5,334 nucleotides of DNA from Candidatus Paenalcaligenes intestinipullorum (GCA_019120675.1 DWUQ01000172.1:1-5334); one strand, 5' to 3'. Shown: positions 1 to 5,334, counted from the stretch's first letter. The notes: a model not told the origin generated them from the sequence alone. A program made the numbers and translations.

Positions 1-777
1 GGGGGTGCCGCAAACGTAGCGCGTAATATTGTCGCTTTAGGGGCTCAAGCCACGTTGCTAGGGATTGTCGGCCAAGACCTGACGGCCGATGAGTGCGAGC
101 TCTTGCTCACAGAGGCGGGGGTACACGCCCACCTAGTGCGGGATGACCACATGCCCACCACCTTAAAATTACGAGTGTTGGGTCGGCAACAGCAATTGTT
201 GCGTGTGGATTTTGAGGAAACCCCCAGCGCCACAAGTTTAGAAGCTTTAAATACAGAAGCAGCAGCTCTGGTGGCCAAGCATGATTTAATTGTACTGTCT
301 GATTATGCCAAAGGCAGTTTGGCGCATGTGCAGACTTTGATTCGCCTTGCTGAGGCCGCTCAAGTGCCCGTGCTTGTTGATCCAAAAGGGGATCAGTATC
401 AACGTTATGCAGGCGCAACCGTGCTGACTCCGAATCGCTTAGAAATGGAGCAGGCTGTCGGCAAATGGCAGGATGAAGCTGAGTTGCAGCATAAAGCGGA
501 AGCGTTACGCCAACAGTTGGGGCTTGAAGCCGTATTAATCACGCGCTCCGAGCAAGGTATGACGATCTTTACCGCCCAGGGGCGGCATCATGCCGATGCG
601 CGCGCTCAAGAGGTGTTTGATGTGTCAGGGGCGGGCGATACCGTTTTAGCCACCTTGGCCGTCACTCGTGCGGCAGGCCTCACGTGGCAGGCAGCGATGG
701 ATTGGGCCAATGTGGCCGGTGGGATTGTGGTTGGAAAATTAGGGACTTCAGTAGTCCATCATGAGGAATTGGAATGA
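1..777 (+). CDS. hldA: D-glycero-beta-D-manno-heptose-7-phosphate kinase, 5'-truncated by window edge
   Basis: A PfkB/ribokinase-family sugar kinase that phosphorylates D-glycero-D-manno-heptose 7-phosphate at C1 in the cytoplasm, a step of ADP-heptose synthesis for the lipopolysaccharide inner core. The frame is open from base 1 and reads GGAANVARNI at once, the glycine-rich PfkB motif that sits near residue 51 in E. coli HldE, so about 50 N-terminal residues are missing; 258 remain. Later landmarks are LSDYAKG (fragment residues 99-105), VDPKG (126-130), the anion-hole/catalytic motif DVSGAGDT (207-214, catalytic Asp 213) and the C-terminal VVGKLGTS (243-250). The stop follows soon after, so the cytidylyltransferase half of bifunctional HldE is absent; this is the kinase-only HldA form. 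The TTG at 55 is internal, not the start. The stop overlaps the hldD start (ATGA), implying translational coupling. The older name is rfaE1. Confidence 0.95.
   Translation, partial: GGAANVARNIVALGAQATLLGIVGQDLTADECELLLTEAGVHAHLVRDDHMPTTLKLRVLGRQQQLLRVDFEETPSATSLEALNTEAAALVAKHDLIVLSDYAKGSLAHVQTLIRLAEAAQVPVLVDPKGDQYQRYAGATVLTPNRLEMEQAVGKWQDEAELQHKAEALRQQLGLEAVLITRSEQGMTIFTAQGRHHADARAQEVFDVSGAGDTVLATLAVTRAAGLTWQAAMDWANVAGGIVVGKLGTSVVHHEELE
763..768 (+). promoter_or_regulatory. Ribosome binding site of hldD
   Basis: GAGGAA lies inside the last codons of hldA, with about six bases between its AGGA core and the ATG at 774. It supports the ATG within the ATGA overlap as the real hldD start and indicates that hldA and hldD are translated from one message. 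Confidence 0.7.
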
Positions 778-1769
778 TTGTTGTAACGGGTGGGGCAGGC
801 TTTATAGGCAGCAATATCGTCGCTGGCCTAAATCAGCAAGGGCAAAGTAATATTTTAGTGGTGGATGATCTACAAGATGGTGATAAGTTTCGCAATCTTG
901 TGGATTTGTCGATTGCGGATTATCAAGACAAAGACGCCTTTCGTGAGCGCATTCGCCACGATGATTTGGGCCCGATCGAAGCGATTTTTCACCAAGGGGC
1001 GTGCTCAGACACTACTGAGCGTGATGGTCGATTCATGCTCGATAACAATTATCAAGTCACTCTTGAGCTGTTTCATTATGCTCAGCGCAAAAAAATTCCT
1101 TTTATCTATGCTTCCTCGGCAGCGGTATATGGAGCGAGCGATACGTTTACAGAACGCCCATGCAATGAAAAGCCATTAAATGTTTATGGCTACTCTAAGC
1201 TGCTCTTTGATCAGGTATTACGTCAGCATCTAGCCGAGTTAAACGCCCCAGTAGTGGGACTGCGTTATTTCAATGTGTATGGCCCCCGTGAACAGCACAA
1301 AGGGCGTATGGCGTCTGTCGCGTGGCACAATATTCAGCAGTTCGAAAAGCAGGGTCAAGTTAAATTGTTTGCGGGTTGGGATGGCTATGTGAATGGTGGC
1401 CAAGAGCGCGATTTTATTTCTGTTGCGGATGTGGTGGCCGTTAACTTGCATTTCCTAGGTGCTTCGCAAGCGCAGTCAGGAGTTTATAACTGTGGCACAG
1501 GCCGGGCGCAGCCTTTTAATGATGTGGCCTTGGCGGTCATTAACGGTATGCGAGCGCATCGTGGCGAAGCTGAGCTTAGTTTGGCCGAGGCTGTGGCGCA
1601 AAACTATTTAGAATACATTCCGTTTCCGGATGATCTTAAAGGACGCTATCAAAGCCACACCCAAGCCGACCTAGCACAGCTTCGTGCCGCCGGTTATACC
1701 GCTGATTTTTCATCCGTGTATGAAGGGGTTCAGGCTTACGTACAGCACTATTTAGCGCAGTATACGTAG
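774..1769 (+). CDS. hldD: ADP-L-glycero-D-manno-heptose 6-epimerase
   Basis: Converts ADP-D-glycero-D-manno-heptose to the L-glycero form, the heptose donor for lipopolysaccharide inner core. It is a cytoplasmic extended short-chain dehydrogenase/reductase with bound NADP. The 331-residue protein starts with the Rossmann motif TGGAGFIGSN (residues 5-14) and carries ASSAAVYG (113-120) with the active-site Ser, the YxxxK pair Tyr138/Lys142 in NVYGYSK, and HKG with Lys176, which aligns with the second catalytic lysine (Lys178) of the E. coli enzyme. The C-terminal YIPFPDDLKGRYQ and LRAAGY segments are family hallmarks. It is about 20 residues longer than the 310-residue E. coli protein, mainly through an insert near residues 258-278 before YIPFP. 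The start overlaps the hldA stop by four bases. Translation ends at tandem in-frame TAG codons (1767-1772). Also called rfaD or waaD. Confidence 0.96.
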   Translation: MIVVTGGAGFIGSNIVAGLNQQGQSNILVVDDLQDGDKFRNLVDLSIADYQDKDAFRERIRHDDLGPIEAIFHQGACSDTTERDGRFMLDNNYQVTLELFHYAQRKKIPFIYASSAAVYGASDTFTERPCNEKPLNVYGYSKLLFDQVLRQHLAELNAPVVGLRYFNVYGPREQHKGRMASVAWHNIQQFEKQGQVKLFAGWDGYVNGGQERDFISVADVVAVNLHFLGASQAQSGVYNCGTGRAQPFNDVALAVINGMRAHRGEAELSLAEAVAQNYLEYIPFPDDLKGRYQSHTQADLAQLRAAGYTADFSSVYEGVQAYVQHYLAQYT

Positions 1770-1803
1770 TAGTACGCTTGGCTAAAATTCGGCAGTCGTC
1801 CTG

Positions 1804-1832
1804 TTAAAACAGCGGCTTCGCGGCACTATAAG
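1804..1832 (+). promoter_or_regulatory. Candidate sigma-70 promoter for comEA
   Basis: In the 87-base gap after hldD, a TTAAAA box (1804-1809, four of six matches to TTGACA) is followed after 17 bases by TATAAG (1827-1832, five of six matches to TATAAT). Predicted transcription would start about 18 bases before the comEA ATG, leaving a short leader that still includes the GGAG site. The match was made by eye, and such boxes occur by chance in AT-rich gaps. Read-through from hldAD is equally possible because no clear terminator follows hldD. Confidence 0.35.
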
Positions 1833-1846
1833 GATTCAGTATTTTT

Positions 1847-1850
1847 GGAG
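1847..1850 (+). promoter_or_regulatory. Ribosome binding site that fixes the comEA start
   Basis: GGAG lies six bases before the ATG at 1857. A longer reading from the TTG at 1845 would start on top of this site and add only four residues, so ATG 1857 is the better start. Confidence 0.7.
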
Positions 1851-1856
1851 AAACTT

Positions 1857-2204
1857 ATGAATCCTTTTTTACAATCTACTGTGGCCCAACCACTAAACCA
1901 AGCTTCAAAATCGCGCTGGCTATCTGCACGACGCATTACACTTGGCCTTTTGTTGGCCAGCGGTCTTGTGCCACACTGGGCCTTAGCCACCGATCTAAAC
2001 ACCGCAGATGCCCAAGCCCTTGAAGCCCTAAAAGGCATCGGCCCTAAAACGGCACAAGCCATCCTCGAAGAGCGGGAGCGAGGTGGGCCGTTTATTAACG
2101 CCGAAGACTTCCAAGAGCGGGTGCGTGGCATGGGGCCTAAAAAAGTTGAAGGTCTGTTACAATACGGACTGATCATTGAGGTGGCACCACGATCAAGTCA
2201 GTAA
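1857..2204 (+). CDS. comEA: Secreted ComEA-type helix-hairpin-helix DNA-binding protein
   Basis: A 115-residue protein of the ComEA family. Such proteins bind double-stranded DNA without sequence specificity in the periplasm and, in competent bacteria, help pull transforming DNA through the outer membrane. The N-terminal 26 residues are polar and basic and end in Arg25-Arg26; a hydrophobic stretch follows (about 27-43) with a plausible signal peptidase I site ALA|TD after residue 44. The mature part starts DLNTAD, as in many ComEA proteins, and holds two helix-hairpin-helix motifs with hairpins GIGPK (60-64) and GMGPK (91-95). No other competence gene is in the window, so a role in transformation is inferred from the family only. 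The gene lies between hldD and cysM with gaps of 87 and 112 bases. The domain assignment is firm; the symbol is less so, since many short HhH proteins carry this name. Confidence 0.85.
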   Translation: MNPFLQSTVAQPLNQASKSRWLSARRITLGLLLASGLVPHWALATDLNTADAQALEALKGIGPKTAQAILEERERGGPFINAEDFQERVRGMGPKKVEGLLQYGLIIEVAPRSSQ

Positions 2205-2219
2205 AATTCCTTTATCATT

Positions 2220-2247
2220 TTGCAATTGCGTGAGCAGCTAGTACAGT
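2220..2247 (+). promoter_or_regulatory. Candidate weak promoter for cysM
   Basis: TTGCAA (2220-2225, four of six to the -35 consensus) and TACAGT (2242-2247, four of six to the -10 consensus) are 16 bases apart in the comEA-cysM gap. If used, the transcript would begin near 2254, just before the stem-loop at 2257-2289, placing that structure at the very 5' end of the message. The match is weak and by eye. Confidence 0.22.
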
Positions 2248-2256
2248 AATTGCTGA

Positions 2257-2289
2257 AGCCACTGCGTTTGTTTATGCAAAGCAGTGGCT
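2257..2289 (+). promoter_or_regulatory. Strong stem-loop in the cysM leader
   Basis: The arms AGCCACTGC (2257-2265) and GCAGTGGCT (2281-2289) pair perfectly over nine base pairs. The stem continues inward, across a single bulged G at 2266, with TTTG (2267-2270) pairing to CAAA (2277-2280), closing on a six-base loop TTTATG. No run of T follows on either strand, so it does not look like a standard intrinsic terminator. It sits 52 bases after the comEA stop and 27 bases before the preferred cysM ATG. It may be an mRNA-stabilising structure, a leader control element, or a weak or Rho-assisted end of the comEA transcript. The pairing is directly visible; the function is unknown. Confidence 0.6.
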
Positions 2290-2316
2290 ATAAACCAAAT
2301 TTATCCCATCGAACTT

Positions 2317-3231
2317 ATGAATGCCTACCCCACTATCGAAGACACCATTGGTCATACTCCCCTAGTACGTTTACAGCGTTTATATGCCGATTTATTGGCT
2401 GAGCGGGGGAATATTTTACTAGCTAAATTAGAGGGCAATAACCCTGCAGGCTCGGTCAAGGACCGGGCAGCCAGCTCAATGATTCGCCATGCTGAAGCCC
2501 GCGGTTTAATCCAACCAGGCGATACGCTGATCGAAGCCACCAGTGGTAATACTGGCATTGCCCTAGCGATGATTGCTGCGGTGCGTGGCTACAAAATGAT
2601 CCTGATCATGCCTGATAACCTTTCCGTCGAGCGGCGTGCTGCCATGGCCGCCTACGGAGCTAAGCTTGTGCTGACGCCGGCTTCCGCTGGGGGCATGGAG
2701 TACGCACGTGATTTAGCCTTAAGCATGCAAGCTAATGGTGAGGGCAAGGTTCTGGATCAGTTTGCGAATACCGATAATCCGTTAGCTCACATCGAAGGCA
2801 CAGGTCCCGAACTTTGGCAACAAACCTCAGGCCGTATTAGCCACTTTGTCAGCGCCATGGGCACGACAGGCACCATCATGGGCGTAGGGCAGTATTTAAA
2901 GCAACAAAACCCAAATGTGGTTGTTGTAGGCGCACAGCCTGCCGAAGGCTCGCAAATTCCTGGCATACGCAAATGGCCCGAAGCCTACCAACCGGCCATT
3001 TACAACCCCAAAGGCGTTGACCACTTCGAGCTCATAGAACAGGCCGAAGCGGAGCAAGCCGCCCGCGATCTGGCGGCTATCGAGGGTATTTTTGCTGGCA
3101 TCTCTACTGGTGGTGCCTTGGTGGCTGCTCGTCGTATTGCCGAGCAGGTTGAAAAAGCCACCATTGTATTTATTGCCTGCGATCGCGGTGACCGTTACTT
3201 ATCAACGGGCGTATTTAATGAGCGGCCTTAA
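2317..3231 (+). CDS. cysM: Cysteine synthase B (O-acetylserine sulfhydrylase, PLP-dependent)
   Basis: Makes L-cysteine from O-acetyl-L-serine and sulfide; enzymes of the CysM type can also use thiosulfate, giving S-sulfocysteine. It is a cytoplasmic fold-type II PLP enzyme. From ATG 2317 it is 304 residues, matching the 303 of E. coli CysM. NNPAGSVKDR (41-50) carries the PLP Schiff-base Lys48; TSGNTG (75-80) is the substrate loop; GTTGT (182-186) is the phosphate-binding loop; GISTGGA (261-267) and CDRGDRYLSTGVF (288-300) close the active site. NNPAGSVKDR and the CDRGDRYLSTG tail favour CysM over CysK. Translation from a GTG at 2284 would add 11 residues, but that codon lies inside the stem-loop and the family begins close to YPTIEDTIG, so ATG 2317 is preferred. 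Neither start has a good Shine-Dalgarno site. The C-terminus stops soon after the VF of that motif, about ten residues earlier than in E. coli. The 3' end overlaps convergent mltB by 17 bases. Confidence 0.94.
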   Translation: MNAYPTIEDTIGHTPLVRLQRLYADLLAERGNILLAKLEGNNPAGSVKDRAASSMIRHAEARGLIQPGDTLIEATSGNTGIALAMIAAVRGYKMILIMPDNLSVERRAAMAAYGAKLVLTPASAGGMEYARDLALSMQANGEGKVLDQFANTDNPLAHIEGTGPELWQQTSGRISHFVSAMGTTGTIMGVGQYLKQQNPNVVVVGAQPAEGSQIPGIRKWPEAYQPAIYNPKGVDHFELIEQAEAEQAARDLAAIEGIFAGISTGGALVAARRIAEQVEKATIVFIACDRGDRYLSTGVFNERP

Positions 3232-4393
3232 CGTTACGCTCCAATTCTGCCGCTAAGTCGACCACCGAGGTCGCATAAAAATAACTGCGGTTATAGTGGG
3301 TGAGGGCATAAAAGTTAGGGGTGGCAATTCGGTACTGCACATTCTGGCTGGGCTCATCCACTAAATTAATCACGCCCAGTTTCGTAGTGCGTAGCCATGT
3401 AGGAAGCGGCTCGACCGTGCTGTGAGCACCGGCTTGGCTTAATTGTTGCCAGCTCAGGGTTGGTTGTAAGCCACCTGTCACCAGACTGGCAGGGTCCTTG
3501 GGTAAGCTTGCTTTTACAAAGCTTGGTAAACCAGGTTGCCAGCCATGAACGCGCAAAAAGTTCGCCACGGAAGCGGTAATGTCTGGGATGGATCGATATA
3601 AATCCACATACCCCTTTTGGGTGTAATCCACCGCAAAGCGTTTAATACTGCCTGGCATAAATTGCGGTAAGCCCATGGCGCCGGCGTAGGAGCCATAGGC
3701 TTCTGAAATTTTAATTTTTCCTTGGTAATCCAGCACTAATAAATCGGCAAGTTGGTCCCTGAATAACGCGCCCCGTTCGGGACGGCTGTCATCTGGATAG
3801 CTAAAGCCCAAGGTGGCTAAAGCGTCCAACACTTTAAAGTCCCCAGTGTAGCGTCCGTAGATCGTCTCGACGCCAATAATCGCCACAATAATGGATGCGG
3901 GCACGCCATACGTTTGCTCAACCTCATTGAGGATGCCTTGATTTTGTTGCCAAAATTTGACTCCAGCATTAATGCGTATGGGATCAACGAAGCGCTCGCG
4001 ATACGTAATCCAGCTGCGCTTTACGCGCCCCTTGGAGGGGGCCATCAAGCGTGCCGCGCTGGCATTATATTGAGCCGCTTGTAAGTGCTGTTGTACAAAC
4101 TCTAAAGGCAGCTCTTTGGTGATTGAGACCTCTTGTGCCCAAGAATCGAGCCAAGGCGCTAAGCGACCATCTGTTAAATGGAAAGTGCTACGCCCCGAAA
4201 CCGAATCCCCCCCTTTGATTGGGCGCTCAGCCACATTAGGCTGAAAGGATGACGTGGGTGGTGAGTACGGTTCGCTAAGTGCTTGAGGGGTCGATACGGT
4301 TGCCTGTTGAGGCGACTGAGCATGAGGCGTAGAAGTGCTTGCGCATGCGGATAAGGTCAAGAGGCTAAACGTGAAAAGTAATGAGCGCTTCAT
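3215..4393 (-). CDS. mltB: Membrane-bound lytic murein transglycosylase B (lipoprotein)
   Basis: Cleaves the MurNAc-GlcNAc bond of peptidoglycan to leave 1,6-anhydro-MurNAc ends, acting in the periplasm during cell-wall turnover. The 392-residue protein has a lipoprotein signal peptide with lipobox LSAC and Cys17 as the lipid anchor; Ala, not Asp, at +2 suggests sorting to the outer membrane. Residues 18-66 form a Ser/Thr/Pro/Gln-rich linker. The catalytic domain of the SLT_2/GH103 type follows: GVETIYGRYTG (174-184) holds the catalytic Glu176, aligned with Glu162 of E. coli MltB; LDALATLGF (189-197), GSYAGAMGLPQFMPGS (234-249) and the C-terminal NFYALTHYNRS (360-370) are strong family motifs. 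It is somewhat longer than the roughly 360-residue E. coli protein, at least partly through the linker. No strong ribosome binding site precedes the ATG at 4393, but the lipoprotein signal supports this start. The gene is convergent with cysM and divergent from etfB. Confidence 0.94.
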   Translation of the reverse strand: MKRSLLFTFSLLTLSACASTSTPHAQSPQQATVSTPQALSEPYSPPTSSFQPNVAERPIKGGDSVSGRSTFHLTDGRLAPWLDSWAQEVSITKELPLEFVQQHLQAAQYNASAARLMAPSKGRVKRSWITYRERFVDPIRINAGVKFWQQNQGILNEVEQTYGVPASIIVAIIGVETIYGRYTGDFKVLDALATLGFSYPDDSRPERGALFRDQLADLLVLDYQGKIKISEAYGSYAGAMGLPQFMPGSIKRFAVDYTQKGYVDLYRSIPDITASVANFLRVHGWQPGLPSFVKASLPKDPASLVTGGLQPTLSWQQLSQAGAHSTVEPLPTWLRTTKLGVINLVDEPSQNVQYRIATPNFYALTHYNRSYFYATSVVDLAAELERNVKAAH

Positions 4394-4445
4394 GATTTAA
4401 AAGATAGATTAATAAGTATGGCTCAATCGTACCGCTTAAACGATC

Positions 4446-4453
4446 ACCTAGGT
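4446..4453. promoter_or_regulatory. Palindrome ACCTAGGT upstream of mltB
   Basis: A perfect 8-base palindrome lies 52 bases upstream of the mltB start codon. With its right flank it reads ACCTAGGTAAT, nearly the same as the ACCTTAGGTAAT palindrome next to etfB. It could be an operator for a shared regulator. The regulator is unknown, and an 8-base palindrome alone is weak evidence. Confidence 0.3.
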
Positions 4454-4583
4454 AATTCTGTACTCTATGCGGCAACAAAATTAGTAGCGGTTAATTCAAG
4501 GGGATTTCTTTGTATTGTGGCTGCCATTTGGTAAGCTCATGGGTTAACACACAGTTAGCAACGATTAGTCCAGTCAAGGGCGT

Positions 4584-4622
4584 GCGCTCAGTTCTACTCT
4601 AAGCGCGAGGTTGAATTTTTTT
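4584..4622 (+). promoter_or_regulatory. Short inverted repeat followed by T7 tract, upstream of etfB
   Basis: GCGCT (4584-4588) pairs with AGCGC (4602-4606) across a 13-base loop, and a run of seven T (4616-4622) starts nine bases beyond the stem. The short stem, large loop and gap before the T run make it a poor intrinsic terminator. It could be a weak attenuator in a long etfB leader, or the T run may simply be a bendable promoter tract. Confidence 0.2.
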
Positions 4623-4641
4623 ATGTTACCTTAGGTAATAT
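4611..4641 (+). promoter_or_regulatory. Possible etfB promoter, poorly spaced
   Basis: TTGAAT (4611-4616, four of six to the -35 consensus) is followed after 19 bases by TAATAT (4636-4641, four of six to the -10 consensus). The 19-base spacer is longer than usual, and transcription from here would start almost on the ribosome binding site, so the real start may lie further upstream. The palindrome at 4626-4638 would overlap the -10 box, a position suited to repression. Confidence 0.22.
4626..4638. promoter_or_regulatory. Palindrome TTACCT-T-AGGTAA immediately upstream of etfB
   Basis: Two perfect 6-base arms, TTACCT (4626-4631) and AGGTAA (4633-4638), flank one base. It ends nine bases before the etfB Shine-Dalgarno site. 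The location and symmetry suggest a binding site for a dimeric repressor or an RNA structure near the start of translation. Genes of the ETF system in proteobacteria are often controlled with fatty-acid or branched-chain amino-acid breakdown, but I cannot assign this motif to a known regulator. Confidence 0.4.
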
Positions 4642-4647
4642 TGCTTT

Positions 4648-4652
4648 GGAGA
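4648..4652 (+). promoter_or_regulatory. Ribosome binding site of etfB
   Basis: GGAGA lies seven bases before the ATG at 4660, an optimal arrangement that supports that start. Confidence 0.8.
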
Positions 4653-4659
4653 AAACCGG

Positions 4660-5334
4660 ATGAAAATCTTGGTACCCGTAAAACGCGTTGTGGATCACAA
4701 CGTCAAGGTGCGTGTGAAGTCCGATCAATCGGATGTGGACATTGCAGACGTCAAAATGTCCATGAACCCTTTTGATGAAATTGCGATGGAAGAAGCAATC
4801 CGCCTCAAAGAAAAAGGCATTGCAACAGAAATTATTGCCCTGTCGTGCGGTACGGCGGCTAGTCAAGATACTCTACGCACCGCGTTAGCTATGGGAGCAG
4901 ACCGCGGTATCTTAGTGCAAACGGATACCCCACTGCAGCCCTTAGCCGTCGCCAAGCTTATCAAGACCGTAGTCGACAAAGAAGCCCCTCAGCTTGTACT
5001 GATGGGCAAACAAGCGATTGATGATGACGCCAATCAAACAGGGCAAATGACGGCTGCACTCTTGGAGTGGCCTCAAGCCACTTTTGCCAGTGAAATCACC
5101 ATTACAGAGGGGCACGCTGAGGTCACCCGCGAAGTGGACGGTGGCTTAGAAACGCTTAAGCTCACTTTACCCGCAGTGGTTACGGCTGATCTGCGCTTAA
5201 ATGAGCCGCGTTTTATTACCTTACCTAATATTATGCGCGCCAAGAAAAAGCCCCTCGACACCACTACACCCGAAGAGCTTTCTGTAGACGTTAGCCCGCG
5301 TTTACGTATCCTAAAAGTAACCGAGCCACCCGTA
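4660..5334 (+). CDS. etfB: Electron transfer flavoprotein beta subunit, 3'-truncated by window edge
   Basis: The beta subunit of the cytoplasmic ETF heterodimer, which takes electrons from acyl-CoA and related dehydrogenases and passes them to ETF:quinone oxidoreductase. The frame is open from ATG 4660 to the last base (225 codons); the family is usually about 250 residues, so roughly 24 are missing. MKILVPVKRVVD starts the protein; MNPFDEIAMEEA (35-46), ALAMGADRG (75-83), and GKQAIDDDANQTGQM (116-130), which belongs to the AMP-binding region, follow. REVDGGLETL (157-166) with LPAVVTADLRLNEPR (170-184) covers the ETF beta signature. LPNIMRAKKK (188-197) is the recognition loop that docks on partner dehydrogenases, with the conserved Leu188. 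The sequence resembles the housekeeping mitochondrial-type ETF, not the FixA/nitrogen-fixation or bifurcating kind. An etfA gene is expected just downstream, outside the window. Confidence 0.95.
   Translation, partial: MKILVPVKRVVDHNVKVRVKSDQSDVDIADVKMSMNPFDEIAMEEAIRLKEKGIATEIIALSCGTAASQDTLRTALAMGADRGILVQTDTPLQPLAVAKLIKTVVDKEAPQLVLMGKQAIDDDANQTGQMTAALLEWPQATFASEITITEGHAEVTREVDGGLETLKLTLPAVVTADLRLNEPRFITLPNIMRAKKKPLDTTTPEELSVDVSPRLRILKVTEPPV

Larger units (their letters stand above)
4394..4659. other. Divergent mltB-etfB intergenic region
   Basis: These 266 bases separate the starts of mltB (leftward) and etfB (rightward) and must hold the main control signals for both. I see no credible small gene in either direction. 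It contains two related palindromes at 4446-4453 and 4626-4638, a short GCGCT/AGCGC inverted repeat (4584-4606) followed by seven T (4616-4622), and the etfB ribosome binding site. I could not find a convincing -10/-35 pair for mltB on the minus strand. Confidence 0.6.

Noticed and set aside
107..418. Minus-strand frame of 103 codons inside hldA
   Set aside because: Antisense shadow of a conserved kinase gene; the translated product looks like no protein family I recognise.
55..777. TTG at 55 as the start of the hldA kinase
   Set aside because: The frame is open back to base 1 and the upstream residues are the conserved GGAANVARNI motif, so the gene simply enters from outside the window.
1801..1812. 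CTGTT-AA-AACAG inverted repeat after hldD as a terminator
   Set aside because: Five base pairs with a two-base loop and no following T run; the loop is too tight and it overlaps the candidate -35 box of comEA.
1845..1857. TTG at 1845 as the comEA start
   Set aside because: It would overlap the GGAG ribosome binding site that serves the ATG at 1857, and adds only four unconserved residues.
2274..2402. A 42-codon upstream frame starting at the ATG in the loop of the cysM leader hairpin, as a possible leader peptide
   Set aside because: No ribosome binding site, it runs out of frame well into cysM, and has only two scattered cysteines, with no cysteine run of the kind expected for an attenuation peptide.
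3259..3273. CGACC/GGTCG inverted repeat near the cysM-mltB junction as a shared terminator
   Set aside because: Only five base pairs, within mltB coding sequence, and no T run follows on either strand.
4621..4866. Minus-strand frame of 81 codons antisense to the start of etfB
   Set aside because: It is an antisense shadow of a strongly conserved etfB reading frame, with no recognisable domain or translation signal.
5216..5232. TTACCTTACCTAATATT inside etfB, resembling the upstream palindrome
   Set aside because: It encodes the conserved ITLPNI segment of the recognition loop and is not palindromic; the likeness is explained by codon choice.

Overview
This window is ordinary, well-conserved chromosome from a betaproteobacterium, most likely a member of the Alcaligenaceae (order Burkholderiales) with moderate GC content (near 50 % by eye, not computed). 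The basis is the close family resemblance of every protein and the gene order hldA-hldD-comEA-cysM, then convergent mltB, then divergent etfB. From memory this order resembles Bordetella/Achromobacter-type genomes; a synteny search would confirm it. I see no mobile element, RNA gene, CRISPR array or phage sequence, and no sign of an undescribed multi-gene system.

Layout: (1) 1-777, the 3' part of hldA, a heptose-7-phosphate kinase whose first roughly 50 residues lie before the window. (2) 774-1769, hldD, the ADP-heptose epimerase, joined to hldA by a 4-base ATGA overlap. These two enzymes act on the lipopolysaccharide inner-core heptose pathway. (3) 1857-2204, a small secreted helix-hairpin-helix protein of the ComEA type, with a candidate promoter of its own. 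(4) 2317-3231, cysM, cysteine synthase B, preceded by a strong stem-loop at 2257-2289. (5) 3215-4393 on the minus strand, mltB, a lipoprotein lytic transglycosylase whose 3' end overlaps that of cysM by 17 bases. (6) 4394-4659, a divergent intergenic region holding two related ACCT(T)AGGTAAT palindromes. (7) 4660-5334, etfB, the electron-transfer flavoprotein beta subunit, complete at its start and cut by the window end about 24 codons short of the usual length.

Two genes, hldA and hldD, clearly act together in one pathway and share a transcript. The others are neighbours by conserved gene order rather than by shared function: DNA binding/uptake (comEA), cysteine synthesis (cysM), peptidoglycan turnover (mltB) and electron transfer from acyl-CoA and related dehydrogenases (etfB, normally followed by etfA). 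The points most worth a second look are regulatory: the stem-loop before cysM, the paired palindromes between mltB and etfB, and the overlapping convergent ends of cysM and mltB.
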